Part shown: positions 53,021-61,644 of the stretch, piece after piece
How positions within the stretch are numbered: the first letter of the stretch is position 1
Layout of the letters: each line of letters starts with the position of its first letter
Source of the DNA: Fibrobacter sp.
GTDB lineage: Bacteria; Fibrobacterota; Fibrobacteria; Fibrobacterales; Fibrobacteraceae
Length of the DNA stretch: 64,000 nucleotides
Direction of reading: 5' to 3'
Assembly (NCBI GenBank): GCA_031271785.1
Contig: JAISUZ010000112.1
Location: 1-64,000, forward strand
Program-made: the position numbers and the translations under genes
The notes under the pieces: model-generated
The model's database searches: none
What the model was told of the DNA's origin: nothing
Seen by the model: the letters and a program-made list of their open reading frames with translations, nothing else

Positions 53021-53758
53021 ATGACTGCAAAACTCGGAGTCAATATCGACCACATCGCCACCATCCGCGAAGCCCGGAAAATCCGGGAACCCGATCCGGT
53101 AACGGCGGCAATCCTTGCCGAACTCGCCGGCTGTCACGGAATCACCGCTCACCTCCGCGAAGACAAACGCCATATTCAAGACCGCGACATTCGTTTGCTG
53201 CGCGGGGTGATTACCACGCACCTGAACCTCGAAATGGCTCCCACCCGGGAAATGACAAACTTCGCAATTGATGTTCAACCGGATATGGTCACGCTCGTTC
53301 CCGAAAGCCGTCAGGAAATCACCACCGAAGGCGGGCTGAATGCCGCTGCTAAAACGGATGATTTAACCCAAATCGTGAGCGCGCTGAAAAACAACGATAT
53401 CCGCGTGAGCCTTTTCATCGATACGGAAACCGATCAGGTGAAAGCCGCCAAAAAAACCGGCGCAGACTTTGTGGAATTCCATACCGGGCGTTTCTGTACC
53501 GCCTTTGAACTCGGATCCACCGCCGAATTCGAACGCGAACTTTCCGCTTTGCAGGACATGGTACTGCTCGCCCAAAAATACGGGCTCCGCGTGAACGCCG
53601 GGCACGGACTCAACTATCGCAACGTCGGTTATGTCGCCTCCATTGACGGCATTGAAGAATTGAATATCGGGCACAGCATTATCGGGCGCGCAGCGCTTGT
53701 GGGAATGGACGCGGCGGTAAAAGAAATGCTCGCAGCCATCAGAAGGTGCGAGCGTTAA
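53021..53758 (+). CDS. pdxJ: Pyridoxine 5'-phosphate synthase
   Basis: 245 residues. LGVNIDHIATIREARKI, GITAHLREDKRHIQDRDI, FIDTETDQVKAAKKTGADFV and GHGLNYRNV are the PdxJ motifs. Condenses aminoacetone phosphate with deoxyxylulose phosphate to PNP. AGGAG at 53011 fixes the ATG at 53021. Probably shares the transcript of the upstream deacetylase-like gene. Confidence 0.96.
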   Translation: MTAKLGVNIDHIATIREARKIREPDPVTAAILAELAGCHGITAHLREDKRHIQDRDIRLLRGVITTHLNLEMAPTREMTNFAIDVQPDMVTLVPESRQEITTEGGLNAAAKTDDLTQIVSALKNNDIRVSLFIDTETDQVKAAKKTGADFVEFHTGRFCTAFELGSTAEFERELSALQDMVLLAQKYGLRVNAGHGLNYRNVGYVASIDGIEELNIGHSIIGRAALVGMDAAVKEMLAAIRRCER

Positions 53759-53768
53759 AAAACGGCTT

Positions 53769-53801
53769 TTTTAGCAGAGGATTACTCTTCTTCTGCTAAA
53801 A
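53769..53801. terminator. Hairpin at the convergent pdxJ / unknown gene end
   Basis: TTTTAGCAGA (53769-53778) pairs with TCTGCTAAAA (53792-53801), a perfect 10-bp stem. It overlaps the last codons of the convergent gene and can serve pdxJ. Confidence 0.5.
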
Positions 53802-54426
53802 GCACCTCTTTATATTCGTCCACGGTCGCGATATACTCGTCGATCATATCCGGTTTGGAATCCAGATGCGCAAGGATTATTTCCAAATGTTCTTTGTTAA
53901 ACACGGTTTTCAACTGGCGGGAAGCACGGCCTTTGTAGCCCCATTCCTTAAGAAGTTCATCGGTAATCATAAAACTGTCTTCGAGGCTTGTAAAACGCAT
54001 TAACCCCCAAATCGCCCAGCATTTTTCAATATTCATGCATTCCGGCACATCGGCACCCGGGCTTGACATGAATTTTTCCAAATGGCGGGAACGCACATCC
54101 TTAATCTTATCAATACGCATGTAACCGGTAATCAGGTATTTATTCTTCAATTCGGGGACGCTCGCGCCCTCGTAACGGGTACCGAAAAGGATATAACGGT
54201 TTTTATTTTTTACGATCGTGTTGATATTTTTCACATTATAGCAGCTCACAAAGTCGTAAGTACTCGTTTCGTAGTTCGGTTCGTAAAAAAAGCCTTTACC
54301 GTTTTCGTTCAGTTGATCGCGAACAGGAACTGCGGACTGGTGACTGGTTTCCACATAAAGCAAAGCCCCGGTTTGAGTTCCGCGGTAATCTTGCCATCCA
54401 TCTAGGTTGATTTGTGTTTTCGGCAT
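53782..54426 (-). CDS. Conserved-looking protein of unknown function
   Basis: 214 residues. I do not recognise the family. No signal peptide or membrane helix. The middle alternates strands (NRYILFGTRYEGASVPELKN, KYLITGYMRIDKIKDV), which is suggestive of a small beta-barrel such as a PUA-like fold, but that is a guess. The C-terminal half is helical and acidic. GGAAG precedes the ATG at 54426. Codon use resembles the housekeeping neighbours, so it is probably a resident gene. Single-gene unit between pdxJ and murI. Confidence 0.7.
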   Translation of the reverse strand: MPKTQINLDGWQDYRGTQTGALLYVETSHQSAVPVRDQLNENGKGFFYEPNYETSTYDFVSCYNVKNINTIVKNKNRYILFGTRYEGASVPELKNKYLITGYMRIDKIKDVRSRHLEKFMSSPGADVPECMNIEKCWAIWGLMRFTSLEDSFMITDELLKEWGYKGRASRQLKTVFNKEHLEIILAHLDSKPDMIDEYIATVDEYKEVLLAEEE

Positions 54427-54515
54427 TTTTCTTCCTGTTGGTTGCAATGAATCAATAAAAAAAAGTAACGGGCTCTGAAAAAGCTCGTTCACTTAAATGT
54501 TAAGATACAATTTAC

Positions 54516-55328
54516 TTAAACAAACGTCAATGAATCCACAGAAATCGGCTCATTCCAAAAAAAAGAAGCCCCTTTTTTGAAAAATTCGGCAGTATCGGTG
54601 GTTAAAAAGCGTATTTTACCGGTTTTGGAAACCCTTTTATCCAGTTCCGGATGCCTCCCGAGATACTCCGCCGTTTTCCGCGCCACAATAGCTCCCTGAG
54701 AAATAATTTGAATTCCCGGAGGGGTAAACCGCCGGATTTCGGCCTCAAGCAAGGGATAATGCGTACAAGCGAGGAGAATCGTATCGATTTCGGAATCTCT
54801 CGAAAGCAGAGCATCCATATATTTTTGAACAAAATAACCTGCGCCGGGAGAGTCGATTTCACCGTTTTCAATCAAAGGGACCCAAAGCGGGCACGCCTGC
54901 TGTGCCACTTGGATTTGGGGAAAGAAACGACTGATTTCAAGCGGATAACTCCCGGAAATGACGGTACCGGCAGTACCGAGAATCCCGATATGCCCCGTTT
55001 TCGTATAAAAACCGATTTCTTCGGTAGTGGGGCGGATAATCCCGAGAACCCGGTTTTCCGGAGCAAGCGTGGGGAGCTCGCGCTGCTGAATGGTACGGAG
55101 CGCCCGCGCCGAGGCGGTATTGCACGCGAGAATCACCAAAGGGCAGCCTCTTTCAAAAAGAACCTTCACCGCCTCAAGCGTATAACGGTGAATGGTTTCA
55201 AAACTCCGCGGACCGTAAGGCGCCCGCGCATTATCGCCGAGGTACAAAAAATCGTACTCCGGAAGCGCCGCTTTCAGTTCTTTTAAAATCGTGAGCCCGC
55301 CGAAGCCCGAATCAAAAACGCCAATCAT
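54516..55328 (-). CDS. murI: Glutamate racemase
   Basis: 270 residues. IGVFDSGFGGLTILKEL with the catalytic Asp, ILACNTASARAL with the first catalytic Cys and ILLACTHYPLLEAEI with the second. Makes D-glutamate for peptidoglycan. The ATG at 55328 starts exactly at the conserved MIGVFDSG; it diverges from birA with 37 bp between start codons. Confidence 0.95.
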   Translation of the reverse strand: MIGVFDSGFGGLTILKELKAALPEYDFLYLGDNARAPYGPRSFETIHRYTLEAVKVLFERGCPLVILACNTASARALRTIQQRELPTLAPENRVLGIIRPTTEEIGFYTKTGHIGILGTAGTVISGSYPLEISRFFPQIQVAQQACPLWVPLIENGEIDSPGAGYFVQKYMDALLSRDSEIDTILLACTHYPLLEAEIRRFTPPGIQIISQGAIVARKTAEYLGRHPELDKRVSKTGKIRFLTTDTAEFFKKGASFFWNEPISVDSLTFV

Positions 55329-55365
55329 ACACCGAGAATATAATAGATTTTTTAGATTTTGTATT

Positions 55366-56151
55366 ATGTCACCCGAAATCTTATCTCCGGAACGCCCATT
55401 TTCTCTTTGGAACATTCACGGACTTTTCGGCTCCGGAGCGGTTCTTTTATCCGAAACAAACAGCACGCACGCTTACATGAAAGAACACATCCGCGAACTC
55501 CCGCCGGGAACGGTTGTCGTAGCGGACACTCAAAACCAGGGGCGCGGGCGGCACGAACGCACCTGGATTTCACCGCGCGGAAAAAATCTTTATTTCAACA
55601 CGCTGATTCCGCTGGATTCCATTCCGCAGAAAAACTATTCCGGATTCACTCAAATTACCGCCCTCACGCTCGCCTCCGTTTTAGAGGAATCTGGCGTGAA
55701 AACGAGCGTCAAATGGCCCAACGATCTCTTGTGGAACGAGCATAAAATCTGCGGAATCCTCTCGGAACTGTTTTTTATGAATCATCGCCCGTTGCTTTCC
55801 ATGGGGATCGGACTCAACGTCAATTCGGAAGCGCCGGACTATCAAGACCTCGACCGCAAAGCGGCAAGCCTTTCCATGATCCTCTCGAAAAAACTCAACC
55901 GCGAAGTTCTCCTCAATCAAATTCTCCGGAAAATCGAACACTCTCTCCGGGAATTTGCGGAAAACGGTTTTACACCGTGGCTCGAAGCCTGGAAAAAAAT
56001 GGAAAACTTTGCAGGCCGCGAAGCGCGCGTGATTCGGGGGGAAACCGTTCTCACCGGCACGATTGCCGGAATCAACGACGACGGAAGCCTGCAATTTAAA
56101 ACTCCGGACGAAAAAATAATCTCCGTATATTCCGGAGATTTGGAAATCTGA
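55366..56151 (+). CDS. birA: Biotin--[acetyl-CoA-carboxylase] ligase
   Basis: 261 residues, the short form lacking the N-terminal DNA-binding domain, so not a biotin repressor. Biotin-AMP motif GRGRHERTWISPRGKNLYF, KWPNDLLWNEHKICGIL and GIGLNVN, with a C-terminal SH3-like domain (about 210-261). Attaches biotin to carboxylase carrier proteins. Confidence 0.93.
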   Translation: MSPEILSPERPFSLWNIHGLFGSGAVLLSETNSTHAYMKEHIRELPPGTVVVADTQNQGRGRHERTWISPRGKNLYFNTLIPLDSIPQKNYSGFTQITALTLASVLEESGVKTSVKWPNDLLWNEHKICGILSELFFMNHRPLLSMGIGLNVNSEAPDYQDLDRKAASLSMILSKKLNREVLLNQILRKIEHSLREFAENGFTPWLEAWKKMENFAGREARVIRGETVLTGTIAGINDDGSLQFKTPDEKIISVYSGDLEI

Positions 56152-56890
56152 ATCAGAAAAGGGATAGAAGGGGGAAGTTTGCGCATCAATTGAGTTCGAG
56201 CGGTCATGTAAAATTTTTCAAGCCTGTGATGTCATTTCTGCGTTCAGCTCCGGCATGATACTTTGCTTTTAATAAAAGGGGGAGGCCCCCTCGCTTCAAC
56301 CGGCGTTAATCGCTCCGTCTTTTTCGGCTTCACCCGTCGCCGGCCGTCGCGCGCCGTTTTCCGCTACCCCCTTGAATGCATGATCTTCGGGGATGGAAAG
56401 CGGGGACATAAGGGATGTGGGACCAGGTAGCGGCGCACATTTTTTTGCTTTATTAGAACATTCATAAATGAAACTTCTTTATAAATGGCAAATCATACTT
56501 ATTGGAAAGTTTTACATGAAAGTACAACTTCATTGATGCGCAAAAACAAGTGGATCCTGAACCGAGTTCAGGATGACTGTGTTATGCAACGTTCTTTTTC
56601 CGTCATGCTGAATTTATTTTACACACCGATTAGTTCGCGCTTGCATATAATGTCATCGCGAACGCGGAACGCGTGCGGCGATCAAAGATACTTTGTCATT
56701 CTCGGACTTGATCCGAGAATCCGGTGAAGAACAATACAGGGTCCGGATGGCCACGAGCGATGATACTTATTACCGCATCGGTTTAGTTCGCTAGGTTTTG
56801 TAAGACTTTTCAAACCTGCGGTGATACTTATTCCCTGTTTGCAATTCCCGAGGAACTCGGCAGCAATTTTTTATCCCTAAACGCGATTCT

Positions 56891-56948
56891 CAATGTTCCG
56901 AGACAAATTTTTAGGCTGGAAGCCGCTCCAATTTGTCGCGGAGCGTTG
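56891..56948 (+). repeat. Conserved-loop hairpin, copy E2
   Basis: Arms 56891-56909 and 56930-56948 (19 pairs with two G-U and one mismatch) around the invariant 20-nt loop at 56910-56929. Confidence 0.85.
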
Positions 56949-56979
56949 GAATCGCGCGGGAGCGGCATTTTACATTTTC

Positions 56980-57143
56980 AAGGCGTTTGTATATGCCTTT
57001 TCTTCGCGTGAGGGATAGTGACCCGAAGGGCGGAGACGCTTCGCGGCTCCGTTGCACTTGGCGATTTCGCCTTAGTGCAATAGAGCCCGACCCGGCGCAT
57101 TATAGTGGACCCTGACCAAATGCGGTTGCGCCGGGGCACGCCC
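56980..57143 (-). repeat. Composite structured repeat, type 2 (copy 6)
   Basis: GGC..GCC hairpin at 56982-56997; GGAG-a-CGC / GCG-g-CTCC at 57032-57050; TTGCACT-GGCGA / TCGCC-AGTGCAA at 57052-57080; CCCGGCGC / GCGCCGGGG around 57090-57136; end GGGGCACGCCC at 57133-57143. It lies just upstream of the activase gene start at 57219. Confidence 0.8.
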
Positions 57144-57218
57144 GGGAAAATCACTATTTCTTGTAACCTCACTCTCAAGATTTCACTTAATCCCCGTATT
57201 TTACTAATTTTGGCGGCT

Positions 57219-60200
57219 ATGGGCTCTAATAATACTGATTTATGGATTGGAATGGATGTCGGCTCCACAACCGTGAAGATTGCGGTGGTCGATCCTCAAA
57301 CCGGAAAACTGCTGCATAATTCCTACCAGCGGCACAACGCGATGCAAGCCGAAAAAGTGATGGAGCTTTTGAAAGAGGCTCACGCGATGTTCCCCGGGAA
57401 AAAATTCGGCGTTGCCTTCTGCGGCAGCGGCGGTCAGCCCTTTGCCGAAGCGACGCACGCTTTTTTTGTGCAGGAAGTGGTCGCTAACGCTCTCGCAGTA
57501 CGTTCTCTCCACCCGGAAACCCGGGTCGCGATCGAGCTCGGCGGGCAGGACGCCAAAGTGATTTTCTTTGAGAAAGACAGAACCACCGGTAAACTCATCG
57601 CTTCCGATATGCGCATGAACGGCGTTTGCGCGGGCGGGACCGGCGCTTTTATCGATCAAGTCGCGGAACTTCTCCGTATTAAAACCGAGCAGTTCGAGTC
57701 TTACGCTTCTCAGGGAAAAAAGGTTTACGAGATTTCCGGGCGGTGCGGCGTATTCGCCAAAACCGATATTCAGCCGATGCTGAACCAGGGGATCGCTAAA
57801 GAAGATATTGCTCTTTCGAGTTTCCACGCGATTGCGAAACAAACCATCGGCGGGCTCGCTCAAGGGATGGAAATCAAGCCGCCGGTGATGTTTGAAGGCG
57901 GCCCTCTCACGTTTAACCCGACTCTCGTGCGGGTGTTTAAGGAACGCCTCGGGATTTCCGACGAGCAGGCGATTATTCCGGAGCATTCGGAAATTTTTGT
58001 CGCGCTCGGCGCGGCTCTTTCCCTCGGTTCCATGTTTAACGAGAAAGAAAGTCATTACGATGAAAGCGCTTCTCTCGATGCGCTCGCACATTTTAACGCT
58101 ACAAGACAAGCGGAACGCGGGAACGACGGCGAGCCGTTTTTCAAGAATGAGGCGGAGCTTGCCGCTTTTAAAAAACGTCATCCGCTCGCGAGTCCGCACT
58201 ATCCCCAACCGGTTTCCGGTTCCGTGGTGAACGCTTACCTCGGTATCGACGCAGGCTCCACCACCACCAAGATGGTGCTTCTCGATGAAAACGAACAGGT
58301 AATCGACGGGTTTTATGCCGGGAACGACGGCGAGCCGCTCGCGGTTTTAAAACGCGCTCTCGTTTCTCTCGCCGACCGCTACGAAGAGTTCGGTTGCAAG
58401 CTGAATATTCTCGGCGTGGGCACCACGGGCTACGGTGAACAGCTTTTCGCGAAAGCGATTAAGGCGGATTACCATACGGTAGAAACCGTCGCCCATGCAA
58501 ACGCCGCCCAATACCTCCATTCCGATGTTTCATTTATTCTCGATATCGGCGGGCAGGATATGAAAGCGATTTCCATTCAAGACGGCGTGGTGACGGGAAT
58601 CATTTTGAACGAAGCCTGTTCCTCGGGCTGCGGTTCCTTTATTGAGACTTACGCGCGCTCCCTCGGTATCCCTATGGAACAAATTGCGGAGCTTGCATTT
58701 AACGCCAAGAGTCCATCGAAACTCGGGAGCCGCTGCACCGTATTCATGAACAGTTCCATTATCACGGAACAGCGCGACGGCAAACAGCCCGAAGATATTA
58801 TCGCCGGAATCTGCCGCTCTATTATCGAAAACGTTTTCACCAAAGTGATCCGCATCCGTAACCTCGAGACCCTCGGTAAAGTGGTGGTGGTTCAGGGCGG
58901 GACTTTCAAAAACGACGCCGTTCTCCGCGCATTTGAACAACTCACGGGTTTTACGCCGATTCGCCCGGAACGCCCGGGGGAAATGGGAGCGATCGGTATT
59001 GCGCTCCTCACCAAACGCCACATGGAGAGTAAGCGGGCGGAAAACCCGGAGACGCCGAGTTCGTTTGTCGGACTTGAAGCCATGCGGACCTTCAGCTGGG
59101 ATAATAAGCCCGGGCAAATCTGCAAATACTGTACCAACCATTGCAGCCGCACGATCGTTACGTTCAGCGACGGTTCGAGTTTTGTAACAGGTAACCGCTG
59201 CGAACGCGGCGAAGTTACCGCCGACCCGAACGATCCGGAAACGAAAAAAATCGTGGCGGAAATTCACAAAAAAATGCTCGCCGTCCCGGACATGATCAAG
59301 CGCACAAACCAGCTTCTCGTGAAAGATTACGGTCCGGCTCCACTGGTGCCGCAATCCGGAAAAACCATCGGTATTCCGCGGGTACTCGAATTTTGGGTGA
59401 GTCTCCCCTATTGGAAAGCATTCTTTACCTCGCTCGGCTACAACGTGGTTATCAGTAAAATAAGCGATTATCCGTTGTTTGAAAAAGGGCTTCACAGCGT
59501 TCCTTCGGACACGGTTTGTTTCCCGGCGAAACTCGTACACGGACACGTTCTCGACCTTATCGAGAAAAAGGTGGACCGGATTTTCTTCCCATGCATGATC
59601 GCAGTCCCGAGCGACCACAGCAAATTTCAAGCCACCGCCGTTTGCCCCGTGGTGCAAGGCTACCCGAACGTTTGTAAAAACACGGACGATCCGGAAGGGC
59701 GTTACCATACGCCGCTTGATCAGCCGACATTCCACTGGTTCGATACCAAACTCCGCCGGAGCCAGACCATCGACTGGTTCCACGAAAACTGGAAACTCTC
59801 GAAAAAACTGCTCGATAAAGCAGTGACCGAAGGCGAAAAAGCGTTGCAGACTTACCGCGATACTCTCCTTGCCGAAGGCGGACAAATTCTCGAAGACACG
59901 AGAAAAAAAGGTCAGTTCGCGGTGGTCATTGCCGGAAGACCTTACCACGCCGACACGCTCGTGAATCACAACGTCGCCACGCACTTTACTTCTATGGGAA
60001 TCCCGGTGCTCACCACCGAATCGCTCCCGGGAGTTTACGATCAGGACGTTCCGAAAGTCACGCGTATCGAACTCAAGAATACCTTCCATTTGAGAATGCT
60101 CGGCGCCACCATGATTGCGGCTAACGATCCGGCGATCGAACTCGTGCAGATTGTAAGCTTCGGCTGCGGACACGATTCCATTCTCACCGACGAAATGAAC

Positions 60201-61643
60201 CGCATTCTTCATTTGTCTTCATCGAAAGAACTGCTTATGCTGAAACTCGACGAAGGCGATGCGCGCGGTCCTGTGGGGATTCGCGTTAAGAGCTTTATCG
60301 AAACGGTTCGCGCGCGGAGAGCGGCCAAGTTCCCGCCGAAAGCGCCGTCGAACGAACCTTTGTTTACGGCTCCTTTCACCAAAGAGGACAAAGCCAAACG
60401 CACCATTCTCATTCCGAATCTCTCGCCGGGTTTCGGACCGCTCGCAGCTTCTTATTTTGACTTGCTCGGTTACAAAACCGTCACGCTCCCCATGGCAAAC
60501 GCCCGCGCTATCGAACTCGGGAAAAAATACGTCCATAACGACATTTGTTTCCCGGGGCAAGTGAATATCGGCGAGAACCTCCTTTGGCTCGAAGAACATC
60601 CGGAAGTACTGCAAACCAACATCGCCATTGGGCTTGCCAAAAACTGTGAAAACTGTCGCGCCGTTCAATACGCGACTCTCGCCCGGAAAGCGCTCGATGA
60701 AGCCGGTTTCACGGATGTTTCGATTATCACCACCGGAAGCGACACCAAATACATGCATCCCGGCTTTAAACTCGGGCTCGATTTCCAACTGCACATGCTT
60801 TGGGGAATTGCCGTTATGGATTCGGTGGAAACCATGTACCGCGCCTGCCGCCCTTACGAATTGCAGAAAGGCGATACGCAGAAAGTTTACGACAAATGGC
60901 TCCCGCGCTTAATGCACACTATCGGTAAAACTTCCAAAATATCGATCGCTTACCCGCGCCAGGTGCTCCATATGTTCGACGAATGTATCGCGGAATTCAA
61001 CGCAATTCCGGTGGATAGGACCGTCAGAAAACCGCGCGTTTCCGTACTCGGCGAAATTCTTATGAATTACCATCCGAGCGCAAACGGTTACATCGAAGAA
61101 TATTTGATGAACAACGGCATGGAAGTCGTGCTCCCGGGAATGATGGACTTTTTCCGCGTAGACGAAGTAGTGCGCAATGAAAAAATTTCCCGCGGTCTCA
61201 TTCAAAATCCGCTCCTCAACCGCGTGGTAGGGAACATCACGGCGAGTATTTATACATTCGCCGTGAAAACCGTCGGCAAAAAACTCAAACAATTCAAGTG
61301 GTATGAACACCACGCGGATTGTTACGAACTCGTACACTTAATCGGCGACATTATCGACCCGAGCTACAACACCGGCGAAGGCTGGCTCATTCCGGGAGAA
61401 ATCCTCTACAATGCCGCGCAAGGCGTAAACAGTTTTGTGATTCTCCAACCGTTTGCCTGCCTTGCAAACCACATTTCCGGCCGCGGGCTCACGAAAGCCG
61501 TGAAAGCCAAGTTCCCTCATATTCAAGTGCTCTCGCTTGATTATGACCCGGACACGAGTTTCGCCAACATCGAAAACCGCCTCCAAATGTTAATCATCAA
61601 CGCCAAAGAACTCGAAAAGGCAAATACCTCCAAAGAAAGCTAG
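57219..61643 (+). CDS. Giant 2-hydroxyacyl-CoA dehydratase activase-like protein
   Basis: 1474 residues. Two BcrAD/BadFG ATPase domains in tandem: about 5-325 (GMDVGSTTVKIAVVD, ELGGQDAKVI, GVCAGGTGAFID, GRCGVFAKTDI) and about 340-610 (GIDAGSTTTKMVLLDE, DIGGQDMKAI, EACSSGCGSFIE, GSRCTVFMNSSI), each with its Cys pair for an inter-subunit 4Fe-4S cluster. Then a Cys motif CKYCTNHCSR near 633, a DUF2229 region (about 700-1000, IPRVLEFWVSLPYWKAFFTSL), and a C-terminal CoA-activase domain (about 1060-1474). ATP-driven electron donor of the HgdC type by family; the partner enzyme is unknown. The ATG at 57219 leaves out repeat-derived upstream codons. Confidence 0.9.
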   Translation: MGSNNTDLWIGMDVGSTTVKIAVVDPQTGKLLHNSYQRHNAMQAEKVMELLKEAHAMFPGKKFGVAFCGSGGQPFAEATHAFFVQEVVANALAVRSLHPETRVAIELGGQDAKVIFFEKDRTTGKLIASDMRMNGVCAGGTGAFIDQVAELLRIKTEQFESYASQGKKVYEISGRCGVFAKTDIQPMLNQGIAKEDIALSSFHAIAKQTIGGLAQGMEIKPPVMFEGGPLTFNPTLVRVFKERLGISDEQAIIPEHSEIFVALGAALSLGSMFNEKESHYDESASLDALAHFNATRQAERGNDGEPFFKNEAELAAFKKRHPLASPHYPQPVSGSVVNAYLGIDAGSTTTKMVLLDENEQVIDGFYAGNDGEPLAVLKRALVSLADRYEEFGCKLNILGVGTTGYGEQLFAKAIKADYHTVETVAHANAAQYLHSDVSFILDIGGQDMKAISIQDGVVTGIILNEACSSGCGSFIETYARSLGIPMEQIAELAFNAKSPSKLGSRCTVFMNSSIITEQRDGKQPEDIIAGICRSIIENVFTKVIRIRNLETLGKVVVVQGGTFKNDAVLRAFEQLTGFTPIRPERPGEMGAIGIALLTKRHMESKRAENPETPSSFVGLEAMRTFSWDNKPGQICKYCTNHCSRTIVTFSDGSSFVTGNRCERGEVTADPNDPETKKIVAEIHKKMLAVPDMIKRTNQLLVKDYGPAPLVPQSGKTIGIPRVLEFWVSLPYWKAFFTSLGYNVVISKISDYPLFEKGLHSVPSDTVCFPAKLVHGHVLDLIEKKVDRIFFPCMIAVPSDHSKFQATAVCPVVQGYPNVCKNTDDPEGRYHTPLDQPTFHWFDTKLRRSQTIDWFHENWKLSKKLLDKAVTEGEKALQTYRDTLLAEGGQILEDTRKKGQFAVVIAGRPYHADTLVNHNVATHFTSMGIPVLTTESLPGVYDQDVPKVTRIELKNTFHLRMLGATMIAANDPAIELVQIVSFGCGHDSILTDEMNRILHLSSSKELLMLKLDEGDARGPVGIRVKSFIETVRARRAAKFPPKAPSNEPLFTAPFTKEDKAKRTILIPNLSPGFGPLAASYFDLLGYKTVTLPMANARAIELGKKYVHNDICFPGQVNIGENLLWLEEHPEVLQTNIAIGLAKNCENCRAVQYATLARKALDEAGFTDVSIITTGSDTKYMHPGFKLGLDFQLHMLWGIAVMDSVETMYRACRPYELQKGDTQKVYDKWLPRLMHTIGKTSKISIAYPRQVLHMFDECIAEFNAIPVDRTVRKPRVSVLGEILMNYHPSANGYIEEYLMNNGMEVVLPGMMDFFRVDEVVRNEKISRGLIQNPLLNRVVGNITASIYTFAVKTVGKKLKQFKWYEHHADCYELVHLIGDIIDPSYNTGEGWLIPGEILYNAAQGVNSFVILQPFACLANHISGRGLTKAVKAKFPHIQVLSLDYDPDTSFANIENRLQMLIINAKELEKANTSKES

Positions 61644-61644
61644 T

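Larger units (their letters stand above)
56152..57218. repeat. Repeat island: families B, C, conserved-loop hairpin, composite type 2
   Basis: About 56172-56230 and 56434-56545 are diverged family B-like copies (the latter with GCGCA/TGCGC ends). About 56546-56580 holds ATCCTGAACC/GTTCAGGAT. 56675-56757 is family C, reverse complement of 3822-3906. 56772-56822 is family B. 56822-56890 matches the reverse complement of 41259-41330. 56891-56948 is the conserved-loop hairpin. 56980-57143 is composite type 2. The frame 56485-56727 is repeat sequence. No gene. Confidence 0.75.

Noticed and set aside
58530-60212. 560-codon antisense frame
   Set aside because: Shadow of the activase gene on the opposite strand; composition follows the codon bias of the true gene.
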